The notes below the pieces were generated by a model that worked only from the letters and a program-made list of their open reading frames with translations, did no database searches and was not told the origin of the DNA. From Zygnema cylindricum (taxonomy: Eukaryota; Streptophyta; Zygnematophyceae; Zygnematales; Zygnemataceae), in NCBI GenBank assembly GCA_037447655.1, contig JBBHKE010002814.1:36425-47074 (forward strand): a stretch of 10,650 nucleotides of DNA. Direction: 5' to 3'. Shown here one piece after another: positions 1-7,330 of this stretch. Position numbers and translations under genes: made by a program. The first letter of the stretch is position 1. Every line of letters begins with the position of its first letter.

Positions 1-840
1 ATCGTTGTTTTTTCATTATAATAAATAAGTACCAAAATTTTAATTATTATTATTGATATCGTTAGTTACAAATCATCAGTATTATCATTCAATACTAGTG
101 CACTTGGTTTTTATTAATTGTCGTCGGTGTAATTAAATAAAAACATTATTATTTTTTATGGCTTATTTTTTTCATTAACATTTTTACCTCCACAATAATG
201 GTTAATATATAATACTTAATATTATTATTTTTTATTAGTGTTATTAACATTAAAATTTTTTATTATTGTAAGAAATAAAAAATATTTATACAGTCAGTTG
301 CTTTTTTTTATCATTATTAATTTTAATTGATTAAACTTATTATTACTATTTTTTTTCGTTGACTGACATATTTATAAAAAATAAAGAATGTTATTATTTT
401 TTAAAATTACAATTATTGTGATTATTTTTTATTATTATAATTCATAATATATAATTGGTAATAACACCTCCATTTTTACAATTACTTTTTTTATTCGGTA
501 TTTTTTATTATTACAAAAATAAATTAATGTGGCTGCTGTTAATTATTTTTGGTTCACGTGATCATAACTTACTATTATGACTACTAAACATTGATTGCTA
601 TAGTTATTATTATTAATTTTAAAACCATGAATAAATAATATTACTTTTTTGTTGCTAGCGTTTTTGTCGGGCCTCCATCATTACAAGTCCAAATTTAAAA
701 AATATTTTTTCCCCTATTAAAACTTTTAACTGTTATTTCAAGTATTGTAATAAAAACAGCTATTAGTAATTACTATTATAGGTAATAAGATTATTATCAC
801 TTATTACAAAACTTTATTAGGTCTCCTGTCTTTTTATATC
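1..840. repeat. AT-rich low-complexity DNA, degenerate TTA/ATT repeats
   Basis: The stretch is dominated by runs of T and imperfect ATT/TTA triplets, with only scattered G and C. No open frame of useful length exists on either strand. GTAC, very common later in the window, is almost absent here (one near position 28). I see no TIR pair, tandem period or RNA gene in it. It looks like degraded trinucleotide repeat or AT-rich spacer. Confidence 0.7.
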
Positions 841-850
841 TCGCTATTAG

Positions 851-1418
851 ACTCTCTTTCCTATGCCCCCCCCCCTCAATCTCCCTCACATTTTCTATTT
901 CCCCATTTCCTTCTCACTTTATCTTCCATAGTCATTGACCCAATCCCCCTGTCTCTCGCAATATCTCCGTCTCTCTCTACCCATTTGCCTACCCCGCAGA
1001 CACTCTTTTCATCTCTCCTGTTCTCTCACTCCCCCTTTCCCTTTCTTGTACTATCGTCCTCCAACTCTCCCGCTTCCTCTCCCCTCCCGATCTCCTAATC
1101 CCTCTTTCCCTGTCTCTCGCTATCTTTCTCTCCCCCCATGTCTCCTTAATCCTCAATATATTTTTTCTCTCTCTCTATATCTCGATCTTTTCCTCTCTCC
1201 TCCTCCCATCCTCCACCGTACTTGCCCCTTTCTCTCTTATTTATCTCTCCCTCACTCTCCTTTCTTACCTCTCCATTTTCCTCACTCCCTTCTCTGCCTC
1301 TCACTTTTACTATATTTCTTCTGCCCTGAATTTCCATTCCTCTATCTCTTTTTCTGCTTGTCTTACTGTCACACCGTCACTATCTCCCTCTCTCTCTCCC
1401 TCTCTATCTCTCTCTTGC
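851..1418. repeat. Long degenerate polypyrimidine (C/T) tract
   Basis: The + strand is almost entirely C and T for about 570 bp, with isolated purines. A nine-C-plus run sits at 866-875 and near-perfect CT/CCT repeats at about 1384-1416. It is imperfect rather than one clean microsatellite. An open frame of 167 codons crosses it (935-1438), but its translation is only Leu/Ser/Pro/Phe/Tyr-type low complexity as forced by pyrimidine codons, so I do not call a gene. Purine/pyrimidine tracts of this length can form triplex (H-DNA) structures; that is general knowledge, not shown here. Confidence 0.85.
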
Positions 1419-1519
1419 AAATGTATCTTATTTTTTAGTAATTTTTTTACAAAAACCCTGGAGTGCTTTTGTTTTTCGGTTTCCCTTCCCACGTTCTCCC
1501 ACGCTCCCTCTTAAGGATT

Positions 1520-1551
1520 GTTGCAGGGCGACGCCTTTGTAGCCCTGCAAC
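1520..1551. repeat. Short perfect inverted repeat (10-bp stem, 12-bp loop)
   Basis: The arm GTTGCAGGGC at 1520-1529 is the exact reverse complement of GCCCTGCAAC at 1542-1551. It is the most GC-rich spot in its surroundings. No gene ends next to it, so I do not call it a terminator. It may be a remnant of a foldback element or chance. Confidence 0.5.
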
Positions 1552-1972
1552 TGGCGTTACTTTACCTCAGCAATCATACGGTCTGCACAGAAAAATGTAC
1601 GATTTTGTAGTGAAAAGTACTTCTTTTGTACAGTATCGTGTACGTATAACAGCCCATGCTCGAATCCCTCTCCCAGCATGATGGATGTCTTTTCGCTCAA
1701 ATGAAAGCTTCGGGCTATGCGCTTCCGTACTGTTTAGTTGTACAGTCACTGGATCAACCTCAACAATCAAGTAGATCAGTGGATCTGCGTTTGATTCAGC
1801 TGCAGTAGTACGTGTACTTCCATTTATTATTATTAACCTCTGGTGTAATTCACTGCTGATCAAAAAGGTTTTCATTTGTAACGTAGCATTTCCGTACGGT
1901 CGTACTCTAAGGTGTAGTTAATCGTTCGATCATCTCATGAATCGAAGATCGAGACATTTACTCATTTTAGTG

Positions 1973-2010
1973 GTACAGTACAGTACTGTACTGTACTGTA
2001 CAGTACTGTA
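1973..2010. repeat. (GTACW)n microsatellite, period 5
   Basis: Seven consecutive 5-bp units GTACA or GTACT run from 1973, ending in a partial GTA. Each GTAC is self-complementary and the last base alternates A and T, so the block is also largely palindromic. It is the extreme case of the GTAC richness of the surrounding kilobase. Confidence 0.9.
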
Positions 2011-2351
2011 GGTGCCTATGTATTCAACGCTATTAAATAGTACAAGTACTTTTAGTATTTACTGATCCAAATGTAGAAAAGTTGATCAACAAGAGATTGG
2101 ACGAAGCTGATCTTCGAAGAAGTACAATTAGGGTTCCGGTTTTGAAAACAGCGAGCAACCTTCTGAAAGCTGTCGCCTTTCACGTGACATGATGCGGAAC
2201 GTGTTCGGGGCAGAAAGTACAAAAATGTCCGAACATGCTAGGAAGTGTCATAAAAAAGTACAGATTTCAAGCAGAATGATCCACGGAATCAAGTACGGGA
2301 TCTCACACACCCCATAAATGACAAAATACGAAGCGCCAGTAATGACTAGCA

Positions 2352-2359
2352 GCATTTCA
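2352..2359. repeat. 8-bp target-site duplication, left copy
   Basis: GCATTTCA abuts the left TIR of the hAT-like element and is repeated exactly at 3255-3262 after the right TIR. The empty site before insertion would have contained one copy. Confidence 0.9.
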
Positions 2360-2451
2360 TAGTGTTGTGTATCGGTAAGGATTTGCCGATAACCGATATG
2401 GGCCTTTTTTCGGGTATCCGATAATCGATATATTGGTACGATATATCGACA

Positions 2452-2510
2452 TCGGCATTATCGCCGATAAGTAGCCGATAATATCGGGTACTTATCGGCG
2501 ATAATGCCGA
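2452..2510. repeat. Perfect 22-bp inverted repeat inside the hAT-like element
   Basis: The arm at 2452-2473 (starting TCGGCATTATCGCC) is the exact reverse complement of 2489-2510, with a 15-bp spacer that is itself nearly palindromic (CCGATAATATCGG). It lies 90-150 bp inside the left TIR and is built from the same CGATA/TATCG words as the ends. It may be a subterminal transposase-binding cluster or a cruciform-forming block. Confidence 0.85.
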
Positions 2511-2931
2511 TAACGATAATTATCGGCGATAACTGTACGGACCGTACAGATAAATGTACTGTATGTACACTCAACTGTACGTCATATTCTCCGGACGTGT
2601 ACAAGCTAGAAAGTACCGTAGCCGCCATGAAATCTGTACGATTTTGATACGAATCCAATAAAAATGATGTACCTTTCACATCCGACGCCATGGCTTTGTC
2701 CCTTAATTCCTTGAGATCCACTGGGGACCTGCCACGTGTCAATCTGTCGACTTTTTTGGCAAAAGCTGCCAAAAGAGCCATTCCGGGATGCCGGCGCTCA
2801 CGCTGGCCCGTCAGCTCGTGTTTTCTCATTCCAAGTCGTCCGTTCGATTCCGGCGGCGCGCAGATTGTTATTTTGCGTTTTTTAGACTTTTGTGTCCGCC
2901 GTCCTTTTCCAGTTCCATGTTCACCAGTTTT
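2458..2931 (-). other. Open frame inside the hAT-like element, possible captured exon fragment
   Basis: The minus strand is open for 158 codons, from just after an in-frame stop at 2932-2934 down to 2458; the first ATG is at 2829. I do not recognise the product. The upstream part translates to a Lys/Arg-rich stretch (KGRRTQKSKKRK, nuclear-signal-like) and then a helical-looking region containing AFAKKVDRLTRGRS and LKELRDKAM, with balanced amino-acid use and locally higher GC than the flanks. The last 40 or so codons run into the CGATA-rich subterminal repeats and are surely not coding. Possible readings are a host exon fragment captured by the transposon, a relic of an internal element protein, or a chance frame in GC-richer DNA. 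No splice sites or promoter are convincing. Confidence 0.25.
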
Positions 2932-3254
2932 TTAGTAAACTTCCGTACGACGCCGTAAAATTTTTGTTCAGTTAACCGGCCAACGTTTATGTGCCGCGTT
3001 CACTGTAATAAATTGCAGCTAAACCGTATCGGAACAGATTTCTATACGTGGCATGCCAAGCTATATAAAATCAATAAAATAATACAGTATGTTATAAAGT
3101 ACTATTGTACGCATACTATATATTTTTCTAAGTTATCGCCGATATGGAATTTGTTGGTCCCAGACCGATATATCGGAAGCTCTGACCGTTCGATAACCGA
3201 TAACTATCGGTATCGGTATTATCGCGATAAGTTTTTTACCGATACACAACACTA

Positions 3255-3262
3255 GCATTTCA
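3255..3262. repeat. 8-bp target-site duplication, right copy
   Basis: GCATTTCA directly follows the right TIR of the hAT-like element and matches 2352-2359 exactly. Confidence 0.9.
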
Positions 3263-3499
3263 AGCGTCGTGATTTGGACGGAACTGCTTAAAACGACATG
3301 TCTTGCTGCTTTCACACACTCTCGAAGTCATTTCAATTTGTCCTTTTCATCTTTCTGACGTGTCATGGGAAAGGACATATTGACCACATTTATACAATGA
3401 CGGCTATACTTCGTGTCGGTGTACACTGGGCGGCTACATAGGTATGACGCAAGTAGGCACAGATTTTAATTCCGAAAACGCGATGGTTAAACCATCAAT
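3263..3499. other. Unassigned spacer between two hAT-family ends
   Basis: No open frame, tandem repeat or TIR is recognised in this short spacer. It separates the right end of the intact hAT-like element from the inverted, related end that starts at 3500. Confidence 0.4.
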
Positions 3500-3645
3500 T
3501 AATGTTGTGTATCGGGTAAAATAAGAATCGCGATAGATTCGATTTTCAATATATTGAATATCGACCGGTCAGAGGGCTCAATATATCGCTCCGGGACCAA
3601 CGAAAACCATCGCGATATATTTGGTAAAAAGCGGACATCCGTACA
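3500..3645. mobile_element. Diverged, inverted end of the same hAT-like family
   Basis: From 3500 the sequence starts TAATGTTGTGTATCGGGTAA, matching the TIR of the 895-bp element. It then follows the reverse complement of that element's right subterminal region: shared words include TCGCGATA, GGTCAGAG, ATATATCG and GGGACCAAC in the same order as when 3254 is read leftward to about 3115. So it is the equivalent end in opposite orientation. I find no matching opposite TIR or 8-bp duplication downstream, so this is a truncated copy or one whose other end has decayed. Its inner limit near 3645 is approximate. Confidence 0.72.
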
Positions 3646-3655
3646 TGTTTAGCAC

Positions 3656-3727
3656 GGTAAATCGTACAGTGTATCGCACGGCAAATAGTCCGGCAAATCG
3701 TATGGTGAATCGCACGGAGAATCCTCC
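3656..3727. repeat. 12-bp minisatellite, about six units
   Basis: Six adjacent 12-bp units of the form GGYRAATCGYAC can be phased without gaps (starts 3656, 3668, 3680, 3692, 3704, 3716). The last unit merges into the C-rich tract. Because the unit is a multiple of three, both strands give open frames with a four-residue periodicity here; I regard those frames as a by-product of the repeat. Confidence 0.75.
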
Positions 3728-3777
3728 CTCCCCCTCCCACGCTGAGCGAGCGCCACAAGGAGGGGGGGGGAGGGAGG
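3724..3777. repeat. C-tract / G-tract foldback, G-quadruplex-prone
   Basis: CTCCCTCCCCCTCCC at 3724-3738 faces a run of nine G followed by AGGGAGG at 3762-3777. The two tracts pair almost fully with a roughly 24-bp loop. The G-rich arm also has four closely spaced G runs, the usual minimal layout for an intrastrand G-quadruplex. Position next to a minisatellite suggests a replication-slippage-prone site. Confidence 0.65.
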
Positions 3778-3809
3778 CGTTTGATTTTTTTTTTTACTTT
3801 TAAGGCCTC

Positions 3810-3905
3810 TATTCCATTAGGCGGTCCTAGTAAACATTCGGAGACGTCTAATTGTAGTGTTTACAGGCACGATATTCCATTATGTCGTGCCGGTAAACAA
3901 CGTTT
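3810..3905. repeat. Small duplicated unit with foldback
   Basis: TATTCCATTA occurs at 3810-3819 and 3873-3882, each followed 10-15 bp later by GTAAACA, giving two imperfect units 63 bp apart. The second lies in a foldback: the arm GTTTACAGGCACGA (3859-3872) pairs with TCGTGCCGGTAAAC (3885-3898) at 13 of 14 positions around a 12-bp loop. This may be a decayed short MITE. The GTAAACAAC word also occurs in the repeat family near 5440 and 8216, a weak link. Confidence 0.5.
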
Positions 3906-4488
3906 CTCAATTATGATTGGCTCCACGTAGGTTAGAGTCCAAATTTTTAAAATCTAACAAAAAGCTTCAAAACAAAAGCCAAAACAAAATATCTACCAGC
4001 GGAGGTAGTTAACGATTCTTAGGGCACTTTCCCACGTAACCAAAACTTTAGTCTTGTAACTTTGTTTTTAGCGAAGATTCTCCGTACTACTTTCAAAGCA
4101 TTCCTATATAAAGAAATGAAATCGTTACTTTAGATTGTGACAGATGTAGATGTGGGTGTAGTTTGTGATTGTTGTAGACGACTACAAAACTCGAGACAAT
4201 TGATGACGTTTACAAAATAGCGACGGTTGTAGACGTCTAGATACTTGTGATATTATATATGTTTAGGGTTTGTGACATTTTCATGTCACGCTCAAATTAT
4301 GAGAGCCTCGACGTCACAAAATCTAAAACTTTTCGCCATGGTTTCCGTATTTTATTTTTTAGTATTTTCTCACTCTACTTGCTATCAAAATACGCCCAAA
4401 AATGGTCAAAACAAATCAATTTTAGAGATCTTTCATTTTATACCATTATTTATGTTTCTCATTGCAAGAATTGTGAGATAGATGCGGT

Positions 4489-4513
4489 AGAGGGAGAGGG
4501 AGAGAGAGAGAGG
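4489..4513. repeat. Short purine (GA/GGA) tract
   Basis: An uninterrupted G/A run inside copy C of the Harbinger-like family, made of GGGAGA and GA units. The other two copies do not have it, so it arose by slippage in this copy. Confidence 0.7.
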
Positions 4514-4716
4514 CGCTTTCACGGACTTCGCTTTTGCGAAGTGGCGTCTGTTGGTCAAGACCCCCTCCACGGCCCCTTTACGGAAAAAAGCAGACAGAAC
4601 AAAGTCACGCACAGGCTAGAAACCTGTAGTGGTTTTTTTTTAGGGTACTCTACGCACAAAAATTGTAAAAAACTTCCGACACGTGCGACAACACTTGCCT
4701 AACCGCTCACCTCATA

Positions 4717-4762
4717 AAACTTTATTTAAAATCACCTCGCGAGGTGATTTTATATAAAGTTT
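4717..4762. repeat. 46-bp near-perfect palindrome centred on CTCGCGAG
   Basis: The two 23-bp half-sites match at 22 positions around the centre between 4739 and 4740, and weaker symmetry continues outward for about 12 bp on each side. Equivalent places in the other copies (around 6717-6740, and near 9110-9125 in reverse) keep a TCGCGA- or TTGCGA-centred version that is less symmetric. It may be the internal axis of the ancestral element. Confidence 0.8.
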
Positions 4763-4988
4763 GAAGATGAGTTGGAAGGACGCGAAAGTGGGTCGAAACA
4801 CGCTAGACGACAAATTGCATCGCGCTAGACGACAAACTGTAATACATATAGAGTTTCAAGGTAAAACAACTTGTACGGTGATAATTTCAATTTTTTAGTA
4901 CGGTTGCGGATTTTCACGTTTTTTTCTAAGTTATGGAGGAAAACGATAGAAAATAACTGTAACTTTAGCACATGGGAAATCGCCCTTA

Positions 4989-5378
4989 CGAAAGGTTTGC
5001 GACCATATTTTATTTTTGAAAACGGAAATAAAAAATTCGAAATGGAATGGCAAAAAGACGCGGCAAACGTTGAATGTTAGTGGATGTCAAACGGAGCGTG
5101 CGAGGATATTTTTCGGTTGACCTTCATCTAACGTGGCGGATGGCACATGGCGTGTACGACATGTTCGTTTCTCATCCCCTGTTTTGTGGTGGATATTTTT
5201 TATGCTTTTCACGTGTCCCATTAGGACGCGACCAGTATGAAGAAACTTTCCTCACCGAGGAGAGTCTTTTCACTGGACGATTTGCACGATTGCTTTTGCG
5301 AATCTAAAAAAAGGAAAAAATTACAACGGTCGATACTTACGCAAATAATACCGGAGCCATCCAATAAACGTATTTCAT
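4989..5378. other. Unassigned spacer
   Basis: No repeat ends or RNA gene are recognised. A frame opening at 5237 runs for 102 codons to 5545, but its second half is translated through the tandem repeat that follows and it has no known motif, so I do not call it. Confidence 0.35.
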
Positions 5379-5590
5379 CATGTTTTGTCTCACAGAAAAA
5401 TAAAAATGGTACGAATATGTACAAAATTGTACGGTGTCCAATAAACAACCCCACTTATCCTCTAATGGATTACCAACCTAAGCATGTTTCGTCTAACCAA
5501 TTTTTTTTTGTACAAATATGTACGAAAACGTACGACATCCAGTAAACAACCCCATTTTTCACCGAATGAAATCTTACCATTACTCTAAGG
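5379..5590. repeat. Two-unit tandem repeat, unit about 101-104 bp
   Basis: Unit 1 starts CATGTTTTGTCT at 5379 and unit 2 starts CATGTTTCGTCT at 5483. Both continue through a T/A-rich stretch, then three spaced GTAC words (5409 and 5510 onward, offset 101 and no gaps), then YATCCARTAAACAACCCCAY (core 5442-5454 and 5543-5554) and a diverged AATGGA/AATGAA tail. A partial CCAATAAAC word lies upstream at 5361. The same core occurs inverted at 8216-8228 and a weaker form at 9694. The units may be the ends of an unclassified mobile element. Confidence 0.65.
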
Positions 5591-6161
5591 AGCGATACAG
5601 TTGCAGTTTCGGTCAGTAAAGTACCACGTGGCGTGGCTACCCAATGTTCTGTTTTTTTTCAAGCGACAAAAAACTGCGGATATTCAAAAATTATTTCTCC
5701 TGAAACTTTATTGGCGCGTATCAGCTGGCTGAAGATTTGCTACATACGTGTCTCGGAGAGACAGAAACATACGATTTGTTTTTTGAGATGGGTATTGCTG
5801 TACTGTAGTGTACTTCTGTACATAACTAATAGTTTATTGCTGTGAGGAATTCACAAAAGGTCTGTACTAAGCTGTTTGTCGTATTAGATAAGCGTATTTT
5901 ATGTAAAAACAAACTTTTGCCCAGAAAACTGCCAAGATGAATGTGAGCCCTCAGATTAACCCGTCGATATATTTTCTCCAGAGTTTAATGTCATTAATGC
6001 ATTGGAAATCATTACACAATCTAACCCTCAGGACAACGTAACAATTAAATGCTTAGGTTGACCCGCTGGAAGCTTAACTTTTAACTTATAGCGTCTTTTA
6101 GCTTTTGGTGTGACACATTAGGAATCTGTTCCGCGGAAGTTTCCCCTGCTCCGTTGATTGC
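5591..6161. other. Unassigned spacer
   Basis: I see no gene, repeat end or RNA gene in this stretch. A 70-codon frame at 5633-5845 has no recognisable feature. Scattered GTAC words continue (for example around 5799-5820). Confidence 0.35.
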
Positions 6162-6164
6162 TTA

Positions 6165-6943
6165 ACGTGTGTTCCCATGTAACCGAAATTTTGAAACGTT
6201 ACTTTGGATATCAGCGCAAATTTTACGGTGTACTTTTCAAAGTAGGCCAATGTGAATCGTTACTTGCGCCTTCATTACTTCGAATATATGACGGTTGTAG
6301 ACGTCGCCAATCTCTTGCGACGCCTGTAGACGCCAACAAACCGCAGACATTTGTACACTACAACAAGCTCTTGACATACTGCGGACATTTGTCGACGCCA
6401 ACGAGCTCCTGACATTTGTAGACGCCCACACGTGGACAACATAAGCAATCGCATACGTCTACAAATGGGCTGTAGTGAAAGTGTCACTGAATATTCAGCG
6501 TGACATTGTAGATGTCGGGCTTTTTTTATGCCAAGTGCGTAGTTATGGCGGATCGTGTCCGACAACTTGTTCGTACAACTTATCAAACAAACGAATTGTT
6601 TGCAAACGCACAAACAACTTTATTTTCGTGTACTCTCCCAACTGCAAAAAAAAAAATGAAAACGTTTGACGCGTGCAAACTTGGTTTTATATTTGTCAAT
6701 AAGGTAGTATTTTGATTAAAATCAGATTGCGATTTGATTCCAGTGCAAGTGTGAAGATGAGCTAGAAGTGGGTCGCGATGATAATTACGCCAAATTGCCG
6801 TACCTTCCAAGTTCCAAGATGAAGCAAAATGTACTTGTGTTTTTCCCCATTTTTCGTACGGCGTAATATTTTATCGTTGGAAGTCCCATTTTTTGTGAAA
6901 ACGACGAAAAAAAACGCTTACTTGAACACATGGGAACAGGCCC
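6165..6943 (+). mobile_element. PIF/Harbinger-like MITE, copy A, 779 bp
   Basis: TTA lies directly outside both ends (6162-6164 and 6944-6946). The left TIR (ACGTGTGTTCCCATGT) has lost the GGGC start; the right end keeps it as the reverse complement of GGGCCTGTTCCCATGTGT. The orientation is arbitrary: it is the reverse of copy B at 8902. The first 119 or so aligned bases differ from copy B at about 12 positions, and similarity continues through the whole length. The interior has many TTGTAGACG and ACATTTGT words spaced 15-40 bp apart between about 6290 and 6430, plausible subterminal binding repeats. No transposase domain is encoded. Confidence 0.85.
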
Positions 6944-7101
6944 TTAGATCCTTTGTGATTTCACCTGATAGGTTTGGCGGAGGTACGGTAAAATGTTAGC
7001 GGTAGGGAGATAAAGTTAACGTAAGTTACAGTACAATCTAGGCTCATTAATAATTTACGTTTTGAGAAGTGAACAACGTCTACAGTCAACTCGACAAACT
7101 A

Positions 7102-7330
7102 CAGTACCACCATGAATCGCTATTAGCGTCAATGTTTTTTTCGCCACTGAAAACATCTTTTCTCCGTACACACTTGTCGGATTTTCAACTTGAGACCGCC
7201 AATCGGAAGCTGAGAATGTTAACTTTCAGTCGCAATCGTCAGATCCACAATCCGACATGTGTGTACGGAGAAAAGATGTTTTAAGTGGCGAAAAAAACAT
7301 TGACGCTAATAGCGATTCATAGTAGTACTG
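7102..7330. mobile_element. Tc1/mariner/pogo-like MITE, copy 1, 229 bp
   Basis: Two 82-bp terminal arms (7102-7183 and 7249-7330) match as inverted repeats at 78 of 82 positions around a 65-bp centre. The ends start CAGTACCACCATGAATCGCT. TA precedes the left end (7100-7101); the right flank is AA, so one target base has probably mutated. A TA target and CAGT ends suit IS630-Tc1-mariner, pogo/Tigger-type elements; this is inference. The long arms would make the whole element a strong hairpin. No protein is encoded with confidence. Confidence 0.85.

Larger units (their letters stand above)
1440..2351. other. Unassigned spacer, dense in GTAC
   Basis: No gene, TIR pair or RNA gene is recognised here. 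A minus-strand open frame of about 100 codons (1567-1875) has no recognisable motif and is consistent with chance. The stretch contains one short hairpin (1520-1551) and one 5-bp microsatellite (1973-2010). By hand I count about 33 GTAC tetranucleotides between 1561 and 2640, where four to five would be expected by chance. Many are in the contexts TGTAC, AGTAC or CGTAC. Confidence 0.5.
2360..3254. mobile_element. Non-autonomous hAT-like DNA transposon, 895 bp, intact ends
   Basis: The left end reads TAGTGTTGTGTATCGGTAA. The right end, ending at 3254, is its exact reverse complement over 19 bp. The eight bases GCATTTCA directly flank both ends (2352-2359 and 3255-3262), a perfect target duplication. 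An 8-bp TSD with a TIR fitting the YARNG start is the hAT signature; the superfamily assignment is inference from these ends. Subterminal DNA on both sides is packed with CGATA/TATCG words (CCGATA, CGATAT, ATCGGC), as expected for transposase-binding clusters in hAT elements. There is no hAT transposase frame, so it would have depended on enzyme made elsewhere. The perfect TSD suggests a fairly recent insertion. A GC-richer inner part (about 2690-2880) may be captured sequence. Confidence 0.88.
4022..4985. mobile_element. PIF/Harbinger-like (Tourist-type) MITE, copy C, 964 bp
   Basis: The element starts GGGCACTTTCCCACGT and ends in the reverse complement of GGGCGATTTCCCATGT. TTA flanks both sides (4019-4021 and 4986-4988). 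A 3-bp TWA target with GGGC-type TIRs is the PIF/Harbinger pattern; the assignment is inference. It is the most diverged of three copies: it shares the repeated TTGTAGACG words, a GKGTACTCTMC stretch near 4643 and the GAAGATGAG region near 4764 with the copies at 6165 and 8902. A 151-codon frame (4247-4702) crosses it, but the other copies lack it and it resembles no transposase, so I reject it as a gene. Confidence 0.75.

Noticed and set aside
186-677. CCTCCA word at 187, 467 and 672 as a long-period tandem repeat in the AT-rich block
   Set aside because: The spacings differ (280 and 205) and the surrounding sequence does not align beyond general AT richness.
935-1438. 167-codon open frame on the + strand
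   Set aside because: It lies in the pyrimidine tract. Its Ser/Leu/Pro/Phe composition is forced by C/T codons, and there is no other sign of a gene.
1652-1666. CTCGAATCCCTCTCC, like the 3' part of a tRNA T arm
   Set aside because: There is no paired T stem, D arm or acceptor stem around it.
1567-1875. 102-codon open frame on the minus strand
   Set aside because: No motif, no plausible codon bias and no neighbouring exon; consistent with chance.
2842-2850. tRNA-like B box GTTCGATTC, raising a tRNA or SINE
   Set aside because: The T stem has a C-C mismatch, no acceptor stem pairs about 72 bases upstream, and no proper A box is present.
4247-4702. 151-codon open frame on the + strand in Harbinger-like copy C
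   Set aside because: It is not kept in copies A and B, contains the purine slippage tract, and shows no DDE or Myb-like motif.
5237-5545. 102-codon open frame on the + strand
   Set aside because: Half of it is translation of the roughly 101-bp tandem repeat. The first half has no recognisable motif and no second line of support.
6545-6715. Short peptide similar in Harbinger-like copies A and B (starts MADRVRQLV, ends near FVNKVV)
   Set aside because: Copy B lacks the ATG. The middle is frame-shifted by the expanded AAAC array and returns to frame only because the A run is two bases shorter, so the similarity reflects DNA relatedness.
7064-7075. GAGAAGTGAAC shared with 8883-8892
   Set aside because: An 11-mer match is expected several times by chance in a window of this size.
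7156-7284. About 41-codon frame shared by the three pogo-like MITEs (RTHLSDFQLETANRKLRM region)
   Set aside because: The frame stays open in all three, but between copies 1 and 3 I count six amino-acid-changing and one silent change. That pattern fits neutral descent rather than protein selection.
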